Assembly: GCF_003323715.1 (NCBI RefSeq) | Contig: NZ_QOIN01000034.1 | Coordinates: 62,001-126,000, forward strand | Reading direction: 5' to 3' | From: Streptomyces diacarni | GTDB lineage: Bacteria; Actinomycetota; Actinomycetes; Streptomycetales; Streptomycetaceae | Length of the DNA: 64,000 nucleotides | Shown: positions 35,389 to 44,924 of the stretch, piece by piece | Numbering within the stretch: position 1 is the stretch's first letter | How the letters are laid out: every line of letters starts with the position of its first letter | Position numbers and translations under genes: made by a program | The notes under the pieces: model-generated | Seen by the model: only the letters and a program-made list of their open reading frames with translations | Databases searched by the model: none | Told to the model about the DNA's origin: nothing

Positions 35389-36015
35389 TCAGGTCCGCAG
35401 GATCGACAACCGCGCGAGACGGACGGCGGTTCTGGGCGGCGGCAGCGGCCACAGCGTGCGCAGCAGCCGGGTGCGGTACGCGGCGGCGAGATCCGCCACT
35501 CGGCGCCGCCGCAGCACCAGCACCACGAGCAGGCCCAGCAGCGCGACGGCCGACCACACGCCCAGGACGGCGAGGCACACGGACGTGGGGTCCATCCCGG
35601 TGCCGTGGCCCTCCCCGTGCCCGGCGCCGTGCCCTCCCGGTTGGGACGGCGCGGCGTGCGCGGCGTGCGCGGCCTGGTCGGCCTGGCCGACGGACGCGGC
35701 GGCGTGCGCGGCCTGGGCGGCGGACGCGGGGTGGCCAATGGACGCGCTGTCCGCGCCGGGCACGGTCCGGGCCGCGGGCATGGCGTACCCGGGCGGCCCG
35801 GCGGCCTCGGCCGGTGCCGTCAGGGGCACGTCGCCGCCCCGCGCCGTGGAGGCCGCCACTGCGGCCGTCGGTGCGGCCGACGCCGGCTCGGGTGAGGGGT
35901 GGCCGAGGGTGTGCATGGTGACCAGGCCCAGGAGCAGGGCGGCGAGCAGCAGCGCGCGGGCGCACCAGGAGGTGCGGGGGTGGCGCGTGGACTGCTCCGT
36001 CGGCATGGTGTCCAC
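35389..36015 (-). CDS. DUF6153-like membrane protein upstream of multicopper oxidase
   Basis: This is a 208-residue protein. An N-terminal membrane helix (ALLLAALLLGLVTMHTLGH) is followed by a long Ala/His-rich low-complexity stretch (AAHAAHAAPSQPGGHGAGHG), a second helix (VCLAVLGVWSAVALLGLLVV) and a basic tail. The MHTLGH motif and two-helix layout fit the DUF6153 group found with copper genes in actinobacteria. It precedes the multicopper oxidase gene on the same strand with a 142-base gap. The His-rich loop suggests metal handling, which is not proven. Confidence 0.75.
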   Translation of the reverse strand: MDTMPTEQSTRHPRTSWCARALLLAALLLGLVTMHTLGHPSPEPASAAPTAAVAASTARGGDVPLTAPAEAAGPPGYAMPAARTVPGADSASIGHPASAAQAAHAAASVGQADQAAHAAHAAPSQPGGHGAGHGEGHGTGMDPTSVCLAVLGVWSAVALLGLLVVLVLRRRRVADLAAAYRTRLLRTLWPLPPPRTAVRLARLSILRT

Positions 36016-36160
36016 CCTAACCAGATGCCCTGGCGGGGTATGCGCGGACTACCCGGGGCCGGTTTCCGAAGGTTTCCTGTCTATTTGGCGCGGTCCTGGC
36101 GCGGTCCTGGCGGGGTTCGGTCATTGACGTGAACTCGCCACCGAGCTGAGGATGCCCAGC

Positions 36161-37228
36161 ATGTTGGAGGCTCTGGATCTCGACCCGGTCGAGCAGCAGG
36201 TCTACGAGGCGCTGGTGGACGGCGCCGTGACCGTCGGCGAGCTGCGCACCGCCGCGGGGCTGAGCGCCGCCCGCGTCCGTGCGGCGCTCACCGCGCTGGA
36301 GAAGCTCAACCTGGTGGGGCGGTTCGCGGCCGACCGGGGCCAGGGCGAGGCGCGCTACCTTCCGGTGGCGCCCGAGATCGCCTTCGAGTCGCTGCTGCTC
36401 GCCCGCGAGGAGGAGATCCACAGGACCCGCCGCCACATCCAGCACCTGGCGGCGCGGTTCCGCGCCAACGCTCCGGGCCGCGACCCGCTGGACCTGGTGG
36501 AGATCGTCACCGGGCGGGCGGCCGTCATCCGCCAGGTCGACCAGCTCCAGCGCAGCGCGCGCACCCAGATACGGGGCATCGACCGGCCGCCGTACGCCAA
36601 CAGCGATCCGGACCGCCTCGACCCGAAGACCGGCATGATGCCGGTGCAGGCGCAGATGCTGGGCCGTGGCGTCGGCTACCGCGTCATCTACGACACCGAC
36701 GGGCTGGCCGCCTCCCACCGGTTCGAGGGGGACATCGGTGCGGCGGCCCGGCTGGGGGAGGACGCCCGCGTGATGGCCGACACCCCGACGAAGATGCTGA
36801 TCGCGGACGACCACATCGCGCTGATCCCGCTGCGGGCCGCGCCCCACGAGCTGGCCAGCAGCGTCGTCGTCCACCCCTCCGGGCTGCTGGAGGTGCTGTG
36901 CGAGTTCTTCGAGGTGCTGTGGGGCAGGGCGCTGCCGATCTCGGAGTACCTGGCGGGGCGGCGACCCGGCGCGCCCGACGGGCCCAGCCGCGAGGAGGCC
37001 AGGCTGCTGGCGCTGCTGACGACGGGCATGACCGACCAGGTGATGGCGCGGCAACTCGGCATCAGCTACCGGACCTTCCAGCGGCGGCTGCACGGCTTGA
37101 TGGAACGCCTGGGCGCCACGACCCGCTTCCAGCTCGGCATGCGCGCGGCGAGCCTCGGCTGGGTCCCGCAGGCGCCGAGCGCGGCGGGCCGCGGCGAGGC
37201 GGGCACCGCCCACGAGCCGGCCAAGTGA
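36161..37228 (+). CDS. TrmB-like/LuxR-type transcriptional regulator
   Basis: This 355-residue regulator has an N-terminal winged helix of TrmB-like type (DPVEQQVYEALVDGAVTVGE, LRTAAGLSAARVRAALTALE), a central ligand/PLD-like region, and a C-terminal LuxR-type helix-turn-helix (LLTTGMTDQVMARQLGISYR, then RTFQRRLHGLMERLG). GAGG lies 9 bases before the ATG at 36161; an ATG at 36152 in the same frame would add three residues. It is divergent from the DUF6153/oxidase genes. It may regulate the secreted protease downstream, but that gene begins 230 bases later with its own ribosome site. Confidence 0.8.
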   Translation: MLEALDLDPVEQQVYEALVDGAVTVGELRTAAGLSAARVRAALTALEKLNLVGRFAADRGQGEARYLPVAPEIAFESLLLAREEEIHRTRRHIQHLAARFRANAPGRDPLDLVEIVTGRAAVIRQVDQLQRSARTQIRGIDRPPYANSDPDRLDPKTGMMPVQAQMLGRGVGYRVIYDTDGLAASHRFEGDIGAAARLGEDARVMADTPTKMLIADDHIALIPLRAAPHELASSVVVHPSGLLEVLCEFFEVLWGRALPISEYLAGRRPGAPDGPSREEARLLALLTTGMTDQVMARQLGISYRTFQRRLHGLMERLGATTRFQLGMRAASLGWVPQAPSAAGRGEAGTAHEPAK

Positions 37229-37458
37229 GCGGTTCCGCGGGGGGGGCGGTGCGGGGTGGCGAGGGCGAACGCCGTAAACGTGCGGCCCGGCCAGGGGTGC
37301 GCGCCGGCTGACCGAGCCGCGAAGAATGACCGCCCGTACGGCAATTGACCCTTCGTCGGTCCGGGCAAGCCACCTCTTGTCCCGCCGATGACAAAGCGCT
37401 TAGCGTGCCGAACGCGCACCCCACAGGCGCACCCCCCACACGAGGAGGAACCCTCCCC

Positions 37459-38673
37459 ATGGCAGTGACGCGCAAGAAGGTTGCTCTCGGCATATCCGCG
37501 GCGGTCGCGGCCGCCGCCATCGGTACCGTCACGGCGCTTCCCGCCAGCGCGGCCCCGGAGGCACCGGCCACCGGAACGGTCGTGGGCGCCAAGTCGGCAC
37601 ACGCCGTCAAGGGCAGCTACATCGTCACGATGAAGAAGTCGGCGGTCAGCACCAAGTCCGCCGCCGCCAAGGGCAAGACGGTCATCGCCGACCACGGCGG
37701 CAAGGTCCGCAAAACCTTCACCAAGGCCCTCAACGGCTACTCGGCGAAGATGTCCGCGAGCGAGGCCAAGGAGCTGGCCGCCGACCCGGCGGTCGACAAG
37801 GTCTTCGCCAACCAGAAGCACACCGTCAGTGCCGAGCAGGCCAACCCGCCCAACTGGGGCCTGGACCGCATCGACACGCCCGAGCTGAACCTCGACGACA
37901 AGTACGTCTACCCGGACAGCGCCGGCGAGGGCGTGACCGCCTACATCATCGACACCGGTGTCCGCACCACGCACAAGGACTTCGGCGGCCGCGCCACCAG
38001 CGGCTTCGACGCGGTCGACGGTGACGACGACGCCTCCGACGGCAACGGACACGGCACGCACGTCGCCAGCACGGTGGCGGGCGAGGCCCACGGCGTCGCC
38101 AAGAAGGCCGACGTGGTGGCCGTCCGCGTGCTGGACGACAACGGCTCGGGCACCACCGAGCAGGTCGTCTCCGGTATCGACTGGGTGACCAAGAACGCCA
38201 AGTCCCCCTCGGTCGCCAACATGTCGCTGGGCGGGGGCGCCGACGAGGCGCTCGACACGGCGGTGCAGAACTCCATCAAGGCGGGCGTCACCTTCGCGGT
38301 GGCCGCCGGCAACGAGTCCTCGGACGCGGGCAACAACTCGCCCGCCCGCGTGCCGGAAGCCATCACCGTCGGTGCCACCGACGACACCGACGCGCAGGCC
38401 GACTTCTCCAACTACGGCAAGGTCGTCGACCTGTACGCGCCCGGCGTGGACATCACCGCCGCCTGGAACACCGGTGACGACGCCACCGACACCATCTCCG
38501 GCACCTCCATGGCCTCCCCGCACGTCGCGGGCGCCGCGGCGGTCTACCTGGCAGGGCACAAGGACGCCACCCCGGAGGCCGTCTCCAAGGCGCTGACGGA
38601 CGGCGCAGCCAAGGACGTCGTCGGCAACCCGGGCGAGGGCTCGCCCAACCTGCTCCTCAACGTCGTCGAGTGA
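37459..38673 (+). CDS. Secreted subtilisin-like serine protease (S8) with I9 propeptide
   Basis: This is a 404-residue preproenzyme. The signal peptide (about 32 residues) ends at ASAAPE. An inhibitor I9 propeptide follows (SYIVTMKKS to VDKVFANQ). The catalytic domain contains Asp in AYIIDTGVR, His in GNGHGTHVAS and Ser in SGTSMASPHVAG, with the oxyanion Asn in AAGNESSD. It would be exported, self-cleaved and active outside the cell. GAGGAGGAA lies upstream of the ATG at 37459. The earlier in-frame start is rejected because it precedes the signal peptide. Two sets of hairpins follow the stop codon. Confidence 0.95.
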   Translation: MAVTRKKVALGISAAVAAAAIGTVTALPASAAPEAPATGTVVGAKSAHAVKGSYIVTMKKSAVSTKSAAAKGKTVIADHGGKVRKTFTKALNGYSAKMSASEAKELAADPAVDKVFANQKHTVSAEQANPPNWGLDRIDTPELNLDDKYVYPDSAGEGVTAYIIDTGVRTTHKDFGGRATSGFDAVDGDDDASDGNGHGTHVASTVAGEAHGVAKKADVVAVRVLDDNGSGTTEQVVSGIDWVTKNAKSPSVANMSLGGGADEALDTAVQNSIKAGVTFAVAAGNESSDAGNNSPARVPEAITVGATDDTDAQADFSNYGKVVDLYAPGVDITAAWNTGDDATDTISGTSMASPHVAGAAAVYLAGHKDATPEAVSKALTDGAAKDVVGNPGEGSPNLLLNVVE

Positions 38674-38700
38674 CACCCGGGGTGTCACGCGAGTGACACC
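38670..38700 (+). terminator. Three-arm alternative hairpin at the protease stop codon
   Basis: GTGACACC (38670-38677), GGTGTCAC (38681-38688) and GTGACACC (38693-38700) give two mutually exclusive 8-bp hairpins sharing the middle arm. The TGA stop lies inside the first arm. This may be terminator structure or a stability element. Confidence 0.6.
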
Positions 38701-38733
38701 CTCCACCCAGTTCGCTGGGTAACCCCCCACCTT

Positions 38734-38770
38734 CCGCGGCCCGGTGTGCCCCACACACACCGGGCCGCGG
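38734..38770 (+). terminator. 15-bp stem terminator after protease gene
   Basis: CCGCGGCCCGGTGTG (38734-38748) and CACACCGGGCCGCGG (38756-38770) form a perfect stem with a 7-base loop, about 60 bases past the stop. It separates the protease gene from the kinase operon. Confidence 0.8.
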
Positions 38771-38865
38771 TCGTGCGCGCGCACGACACCTGCCGGCCGG
38801 GCGCGGGGGAACTCACGGAGCGCTTCCGCGCGTCTTAGCTCCGCGACACGGGGGAGGGTTCACGC

Positions 38866-41367
38866 ATGGCAGCAGACGGCAGTCCGGAGCGGAGCGGAAC
38901 GGGGCCGTGGTTCGGGCCGTACCGGGCGGAGCGGTTGCTCGGCCGCGGCGGTATGGGTCAGGTGTACCTTGCCCACGACGCCGCGGGCCGGGCCGCGGCG
39001 GTGAAGGTCGTGCACTCCTTCCTGGCCCGCGACCGCGAGTTCCGCGTCCGGTTCCGGCGCGAGGTCGCCGCCGCGGGCGCGGTGGACTCCCCGCGGACGG
39101 CAGCGCTGCTGGCCGCCGATCCCGACGCCGACCTGCCCTGGCTCGCCTCGCAGTACATCGAGGGCCCCACCCTCTCGACGCTGCTCCGCGTGCGGGGTCC
39201 GTTGAACGAACCACACCTGCGCGGTCTGGCGGCGGCGCTCGCCGCGGCGCTCGGCGCCATCCACGGCGCGGGCCTGGTGCACCGCGACCTGAAACCGTCC
39301 AACGTACTGATCGGCGCCGACGGCCCGTACGTCATCGACTTCGGTATCGCCCGCGCCGCCGACGCCACCCGTCTCACCGGGACGGGCGCCGTGCTGGGCA
39401 GCGCGGGATACGCGGCGCCCGAGCAGCTCACCCGCGGCGTCGGCGAAGCGGCGGGCGACGTGTTCGCCCTCGGAGCCGTCCTGGCGACCGCCGCCACCGG
39501 GCGGCGCCCCTTCGGAGCCGGTCCCGCGCACGTCGCCGCGCACCGGACCGTGCACGGGGAGCCGGACCTGGCCGGCGTGCCCCAGGACCTGCTGCCTGTG
39601 ATCGCCGCCTGCCTGGAGAAGGACCCCGACCAGCGGCCGGCCCTGTCGGCGGTGCGGGCCCTCGACCCGCACGGCGAGGTGTCCTGGGCGGCGCTCTCCA
39701 CGGTCCGCGACAGGTCCCAGGAGCAGGGCGAGGACTGGCACCTCGCACCGCCCGCACCGTCACCCCGCGACGCGTCGCCCGCCCCCGCGGCCGCACCCCG
39801 AGACACCTCGCCCACCTCCGCACCCACGCGCCGCGACGCGCCGTCCGTGCCGGGGGCATCCGCCGCTCCGCCCCCGGCATCCGCTGCCCGGCGGCCCGCC
39901 GGGCGGCCGCCTGTGCCGCGCGGGGCCCGCCGTCGGCGGGTCGTCCGCGCCGCGGGCGGGGTCGGTCTCGCCGTGGTGGTGAGTGCCGCGCTCGCGTGCG
40001 GTGTGTGGTGGACCTGGCGCGGTGGGGACGATCGGCCGCCGGGGGACGATGTGGGGCGGGCGGGGCCGCCCGCGCCTTCCTCGTCGCCGGTGACCGATCC
40101 CGGCGCGCCGGGCGGGGACCGGGAACTGCCCGCACCCTCCAGCCGCGTCCGCGACGTCTCCCTCGCCGCCGGGGCGTGGACCACGACCTGGGACAACCTG
40201 ACGCCCGAACCCGAGGCGGGCGAGGACGTCAACGCGGTGCGCGGCTCGGACCTGCTCGGCGCGTGGCTCACCGAGGACGCCGTCGTCCGCGCCAACGAGC
40301 ACGACGTGCGCGCCTACGACCGCCGCACGGGGCGCGCGTTGTGGAAGGCGACACCGCCCCGGCACGGTCTGGTGCCGTGCGCCATGTCGCGCACGGCCGA
40401 ACACGGCATCGGTGCCGTCGCCTTCGGCCGCTCCCGCCGGCCCGACGAGGGGTGCGACCAGCTCGCCGCGATCCGTCTCGACGACGGCCAGACGGTGTGG
40501 CGCACGGGGCTGCGACCGGAGAAGCGGGAGGTGGACAGGGTCCGCACCACCGTGGGGATCGCCCGGGGCCGCGTCGTCGTGCACTCCTTCTCCGGCCTGG
40601 TGGCCTACGACCTCGGCGACGGCCGGGCCGTCTGGCGCCGCTCGTGGCGGCACGACGGCTGCGGCCTGAGCAGCGTGCGGGCGGCCCGCGCCGTCGTGGC
40701 CGTGGTCTCCTCCTGCAGGGAGGGGAAGAAGGGCTCGGATGAGGCTGCACGGACGCGGGTCAGCCAGCTGAACGCCGACGACGGCACGGTGCGCTGGTCG
40801 ACGAAGCTCACCGAGAAGGCCACGGGCGCGAGCATCAACACGGTCAGGCCGCTGTCGGTGCGGCTCTACCTCCGCGACTCCGACGCCCTCCCGCTCCAGG
40901 TCTTCGGTCCTGACGGCACCGCACAGCCGCCGCTGGAGAACGAGCAGCCTTTCGGGACGCTGAAGACGTCCGCAGGTCTTCCCTCCCGTCCTGAGATCTT
41001 CGGCTGGAAGGACACCGTCGTCACCACGTACTACACCAGGTCGGACGAGGCCCGTTTCGGCGTCGCCGCCATCGACACGCGTACGGGGAAGGTGCGCTGG
41101 CACCGCCCCGCGCTGGACGGTGTTCCCGAGCTGTACGGCGTCGACGGTGACGGCGCGTTGGCCGTCGACGAGCGTGACGGGGCACTGGGCGGGACCCAAC
41201 TGCTGCGCATGGACCTGTCCGATGGCGACGTCCGCACCGGCGGCACCCTCCCGACGCGCGACACGGGCCCCGTCGGCACTCTGCTGGCCAGGAAGGACAC
41301 CGTGCTGCTCTTCCCGTCCCTCGACACCGCGGAGGGCGTGGCCGTGCTGGCCGCGCCGGGCACATGA
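38866..41367 (+). CDS. Ser/Thr protein kinase with extracellular PQQ-like propeller (first of pair)
   Basis: This is an 833-residue transmembrane kinase. The Hanks-type kinase domain (about 18-280) has the glycine loop LLGRGGMGQVYLAHD, Lys in AAAVKVVHS, catalytic VHRDLKPSNVL and VIDFGIARA. A Pro/Ala/Ser-rich linker leads to one membrane helix (VGLAVVVSAALACGVWW, about 370-388). The outer part has repeated PQQ-propeller blades (for example DRRTGRALWKA, LDDGQTVWRT, LNADDGTVRWST, DTRTGKVRWHR). By family it senses an external signal and phosphorylates cytosolic proteins. It overlaps the next kinase gene by 4 bases. Confidence 0.93.
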   Translation: MAADGSPERSGTGPWFGPYRAERLLGRGGMGQVYLAHDAAGRAAAVKVVHSFLARDREFRVRFRREVAAAGAVDSPRTAALLAADPDADLPWLASQYIEGPTLSTLLRVRGPLNEPHLRGLAAALAAALGAIHGAGLVHRDLKPSNVLIGADGPYVIDFGIARAADATRLTGTGAVLGSAGYAAPEQLTRGVGEAAGDVFALGAVLATAATGRRPFGAGPAHVAAHRTVHGEPDLAGVPQDLLPVIAACLEKDPDQRPALSAVRALDPHGEVSWAALSTVRDRSQEQGEDWHLAPPAPSPRDASPAPAAAPRDTSPTSAPTRRDAPSVPGASAAPPPASAARRPAGRPPVPRGARRRRVVRAAGGVGLAVVVSAALACGVWWTWRGGDDRPPGDDVGRAGPPAPSSSPVTDPGAPGGDRELPAPSSRVRDVSLAAGAWTTTWDNLTPEPEAGEDVNAVRGSDLLGAWLTEDAVVRANEHDVRAYDRRTGRALWKATPPRHGLVPCAMSRTAEHGIGAVAFGRSRRPDEGCDQLAAIRLDDGQTVWRTGLRPEKREVDRVRTTVGIARGRVVVHSFSGLVAYDLGDGRAVWRRSWRHDGCGLSSVRAARAVVAVVSSCREGKKGSDEAARTRVSQLNADDGTVRWSTKLTEKATGASINTVRPLSVRLYLRDSDALPLQVFGPDGTAQPPLENEQPFGTLKTSAGLPSRPEIFGWKDTVVTTYYTRSDEARFGVAAIDTRTGKVRWHRPALDGVPELYGVDGDGALAVDERDGALGGTQLLRMDLSDGDVRTGGTLPTRDTGPVGTLLARKDTVLLFPSLDTAEGVAVLAAPGT

Positions 41368-43814
41368 GCGGGCCGGAGCACCCGTCGGGCAGGCCGGAGG
41401 AACCCGGAGCCGACGGTCCCGTACGCGTCGGCCCGTACCGGCTCATGCGGCTGCTGGGCGCGGGTGGCATGGGGGAGGTCCACCTGGCGCGCTCCGAGGC
41501 CGACGGGCGGCACGTCGCGCTCAAGCTGGTGCACCCCGAGTACGCCGCCGATCCGCAGTTCCGGGCCCGGTTCCGGCAGGAGGTCGACGCCGCGGGCAAG
41601 GTCTTGAGTTTCTTCACCGTCCCGCTGCTCGACGCCGGCCCCGAGGACCCCACTCCGTGGCTGGCCACCCAGTACGTCCCCGGCCCCTCCCTCGCGCAGG
41701 CCGTGCGCTCCGACGGGCCGCTGGCGACGAGCCGGTTGTGCACGCTGGCCGCGGCGCTGGGTGAGGCGCTGGTCGTCATCCACGCGGCCGGTCTCGTCCA
41801 CCGCGACCTGAAACCCTCGAACGTCCTGCTGGCCGACGACGGGCCCCGCGTCATCGACTTCGGTATCGCACGGGCCGCCGACGCCACGGGGCTGACCGGC
41901 ACCGGCATGGTCATCGGCACACTCGGCTACGCCTCTCCCGAGCAGCTCGTCGACGAGGGCACGCTCGGTCCGGCGAGCGACGTGTACTCCCTCGGCGCCG
42001 TGCTGCTCCACGCGGCCACCGGCAGGCCCCCGTTCGGCGACGTCCCGGCCGCCGCGCTCGCCTACCGCACCGTCCACGAGACCCCGGACACCACCGGCGT
42101 CCCGGCCGCGCTGCTCCCTCTCGTGCTGTCCTGCCTCGACCACGACCCCGCCCGCCGGCCCACCCCCTCCCAGGTGATCGCGGCGGCACGGACCGCCCAG
42201 TCCCTGACCCCGCCCCCCGACGCCGACGCGGACGCCGGCGCCGCACCGGGCAAGAGGGCGGGGCCGGGCGACGACGCCGAGCACGGAGTCGGCGACAGCG
42301 GCGAGACGACCTCGTACCCGCTGAGACCTCCGCCCCCGGCGCCCGTCACCCCCACTCCCACCGCGCCCGACCACCCGGCTCGGCCCCCTCGTTGGCCGGC
42401 GGCCCGGCGTACCGTGCTTCTCGCCCTCGCCGGTGCGGCCGTGCTCGCGCTGCTCGTGGGGGCCGGGTTCGTCCTCCTGCCCGGCGACGGAGACCGGCCA
42501 GGACCGGACGACGGGCCGTCGGCCTCCGCCGAGCCGGGGAAGGACACACCGCGCCGGGCGGCCCCCGACCCCGAGGGCCCTGCCGCCGACACCCACGCGG
42601 ACGTCACCGCGGCCGGCCGGCGCGCACGCGTCTGGCACACACCTGTCACCGGCCTCCCCGCCGAGAAGCCCGGCGCAAGCAGTGAGGGGGCCGGGAAGAA
42701 CAAGGACAAGACCACTCTGGTCGGCGCCTGGCTCACCGAGCACGCCGCCGCCCGCACGGATCGACGCGGCACCCGGGGCTTCGACCCCGGCAGCGGGCGT
42801 CCCCTGTGGACGGTCGAGCCCCCGCGCGGCACCGACACGGTCTGCGCCACCTCCCTCGGCCGCTCCGCGACCGCCGACGGCATCGGTGCCGTGCGCTACG
42901 GCACCTCCGCCGACGAGGACGACTGCACGGTCGTCTCCGCCGTCGACACCCGCACCGGCGAACTTCTCTGGCACCACGAGACCGGCCCCGGCGTGACGCG
43001 CACGCCGACGCTCGGCATGTCCGGAGGCAGCCTCGTCACCGCGGGCGAGGACGGGCTGCTCGGACTCGACCCGCGCACCGGCAAGGAACGCTGGCACCGC
43101 ACCGACCGCATCGACGGCTGCCGCTTCACCGACGCCCTGACCGGGCCGCGCACCGTCCTGCTCCTGGAAATCTGCGGCAACGCGCCCAGTCCGGACACGG
43201 CCGTCGAACTCGACTCGGCCACCGGCGAGGAACGCTGGCGCCTCACCCTGCCCCGCAACGTCACCCACGCGCTGCCGGTCACCGCCGAGCCGGCCTCCGT
43301 CTCGCTCGGCCGGGGCGGTGACGGCAGCAAGGACGCGCTGCTCGTCCTCGACAGGACCGGCCGCCACCACCACGAGATCCCGAAGGAGAACCCCTTCGGG
43401 ACACTGTCCTTCGCCGGCGACGAGCACGCCGACCGCCCGACGGTCGCCGCGCACGGCGACACCCTGGTGCTCACGGCCGAGTCGTCCGGCGCCGCACTCG
43501 ACGACACTCTCGTGGCCGTGGACGCCGCCGGCGGCAAGGTCCGCTGGCACGAGCGCTTCGCGGCGCGCGGCCCGGTGATCGTCGGCCTCGACGACGACTC
43601 CGTCACGGCGCTGGGCGCCTACCCGGATCCGGGAAAGCCCGTCCGGCTGGTGGAGTACGCCCTCGACGACGGTGCCGTCCGCGGCGACGGCACTCTGCCC
43701 GCCGCGTTCGGCGCCCCCTCGGACCGGCGTGCCATCGCCGACGACAGGCGCGTGGTCCAGTTCGTGGGCCGCCGCCAGGACGCTGCCGCCGGGTACGCCC
43801 CCGAGGAGTCGTAG
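41364..43814 (+). CDS. Ser/Thr protein kinase with extracellular PQQ-like propeller (second of pair)
   Basis: This 816-residue protein has the same layout as its upstream neighbour. The kinase domain has LLGAGGMGEVHLARSE, Lys in VALKLVHPE, VHRDLKPSNVL and VIDFGIARA, and a single membrane helix lies at VLLALAGAAVLALLVGAGFV. The propeller has blades such as DPGSGRPLWTVE, DTRTGELLWHHE, DPRTGKERWHR and DAAGGKVRWHE. The ATGA overlap with the preceding gene implies coupled translation, so the two are likely made together and may form a heteromeric sensor. The pair looks like a diverged tandem duplication: motifs are shared but linkers and blades differ. Confidence 0.93.
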   Translation: MSGPEHPSGRPEEPGADGPVRVGPYRLMRLLGAGGMGEVHLARSEADGRHVALKLVHPEYAADPQFRARFRQEVDAAGKVLSFFTVPLLDAGPEDPTPWLATQYVPGPSLAQAVRSDGPLATSRLCTLAAALGEALVVIHAAGLVHRDLKPSNVLLADDGPRVIDFGIARAADATGLTGTGMVIGTLGYASPEQLVDEGTLGPASDVYSLGAVLLHAATGRPPFGDVPAAALAYRTVHETPDTTGVPAALLPLVLSCLDHDPARRPTPSQVIAAARTAQSLTPPPDADADAGAAPGKRAGPGDDAEHGVGDSGETTSYPLRPPPPAPVTPTPTAPDHPARPPRWPAARRTVLLALAGAAVLALLVGAGFVLLPGDGDRPGPDDGPSASAEPGKDTPRRAAPDPEGPAADTHADVTAAGRRARVWHTPVTGLPAEKPGASSEGAGKNKDKTTLVGAWLTEHAAARTDRRGTRGFDPGSGRPLWTVEPPRGTDTVCATSLGRSATADGIGAVRYGTSADEDDCTVVSAVDTRTGELLWHHETGPGVTRTPTLGMSGGSLVTAGEDGLLGLDPRTGKERWHRTDRIDGCRFTDALTGPRTVLLLEICGNAPSPDTAVELDSATGEERWRLTLPRNVTHALPVTAEPASVSLGRGGDGSKDALLVLDRTGRHHHEIPKENPFGTLSFAGDEHADRPTVAAHGDTLVLTAESSGAALDDTLVAVDAAGGKVRWHERFAARGPVIVGLDDDSVTALGAYPDPGKPVRLVEYALDDGAVRGDGTLPAAFGAPSDRRAIADDRRVVQFVGRRQDAAAGYAPEES

Positions 43815-43848
43815 GGCGCCGCGCCGTGGACCCCGCGGCCGGGCGGGG

Positions 43849-44907
43849 TCACGTGCGGGGGACGTCGCCTTCGCCGGCGGTGGCGTGCGCGTCGAGACGG
43901 CGGGCCAGGGCGCGCACCAGGTCGCGCAGCGCGGCGGGGCGTTCGATGACGAACGGGCGGTCCACGGCGGCGAGCACGGCCGGAATCCACTCCAGCCGCT
44001 CGGCGCTCACCCGCACCCGCACCCATCCGCTGTCTCCGTCGGCCCCGTCGGCCCCGTCGGCCCCGCCGGCTACGTCGCCTCCGGTCGCGATCGGGGTCGC
44101 CGTGGCGATTGCGGCCGGCAGGTGGCGGTGGATGTGCGGCACGTCGGCGCGGACGCGCACCACCACCTCGTGGGCCCAGGGCGTGCGCGCGATGCTGTCC
44201 AGCACGGTGGCCACCGGGTCGAAACCCGCCGGGACGTCGAACGAACCGGACCGCACGGACAGCGCGACGATCCGGTCCAGCCGGAAGGTGCGCACCTCGC
44301 CGCCCCCGGCGGTCTGACCGGCGGCCCCCTGGTCGGCGGCGGTCAGGTACCAGCGCCCGGAATGCCCAACGAGACCGTAGGGCAGCACCGTGCGGTCGCT
44401 TCCGCGCCCCCTCCGGTCGCTGTAGGTGAGCGCCACGGGACGCTGGTGGCGCGCGGCCTCGGCGAGTTCGAGCAGCACCTCCGCTTCCGGCGCTGCGGCG
44501 GGGCGGGGCCGTTCCGTGAAGCCGACGGTCTCCAGCAGCGCCTCCAGACGCTGCCCCAGACGCCGGGGCAGCACCCGTCGCAGCTTCGCCGCCGCGCTCT
44601 CGCTCGCCGCCACGTCACTGGCGAACAGCCCGGCCCTGCGGCCCGCCAGGAGGCCCAGCGACACGGCCAGGGCCTCCTCCTCGGTGAACATCAGCGGCGG
44701 CATCCGGTAGCCGGGCGCGAGCCGGTAGCCACCGAGGCGGCCGCGCACCGCGTCGACGGGCACGCCCAGGTCCAGCAGGTGGCCGACGTAGCGGCGGACG
44801 GTGCGCTCGTCCACGCCGAGGCGGGCGGCCAGATCGGGAACGGTGCGCAGGCCGCCGCCCTGGAGGATCTCCAGCAGGGCGAGCACCCGGGCGGTCGAGG
44901 TCGGCAT
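43849..44907 (-). CDS. WYL-domain transcriptional regulator (YafY-like)
   Basis: This 352-residue regulator has an N-terminal DeoR-type helix-turn-helix (LLEILQGGGLRTVPDLAARL, then DERTVRRYVGHLLDLG). A WYL domain follows (RHQRPVALTYSDRRGRGSDR to SGRWYLTAADQ), with a C-terminal WCX-like part. A short Gly/Ala/Asp repeat (GGADGADGADGDSG) comes from a 9-base tandem repeat near 44040-44070. It is divergent from the VOC-protein gene, with a 10-bp-arm palindrome between, so it probably regulates that gene and itself. Confidence 0.88.
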   Translation of the reverse strand: MPTSTARVLALLEILQGGGLRTVPDLAARLGVDERTVRRYVGHLLDLGVPVDAVRGRLGGYRLAPGYRMPPLMFTEEEALAVSLGLLAGRRAGLFASDVAASESAAAKLRRVLPRRLGQRLEALLETVGFTERPRPAAAPEAEVLLELAEAARHQRPVALTYSDRRGRGSDRTVLPYGLVGHSGRWYLTAADQGAAGQTAGGGEVRTFRLDRIVALSVRSGSFDVPAGFDPVATVLDSIARTPWAHEVVVRVRADVPHIHRHLPAAIATATPIATGGDVAGGADGADGADGDSGWVRVRVSAERLEWIPAVLAAVDRPFVIERPAALRDLVRALARRLDAHATAGEGDVPRT

Positions 44908-44924
44908 CCGGAAAGTGTCTCGCG

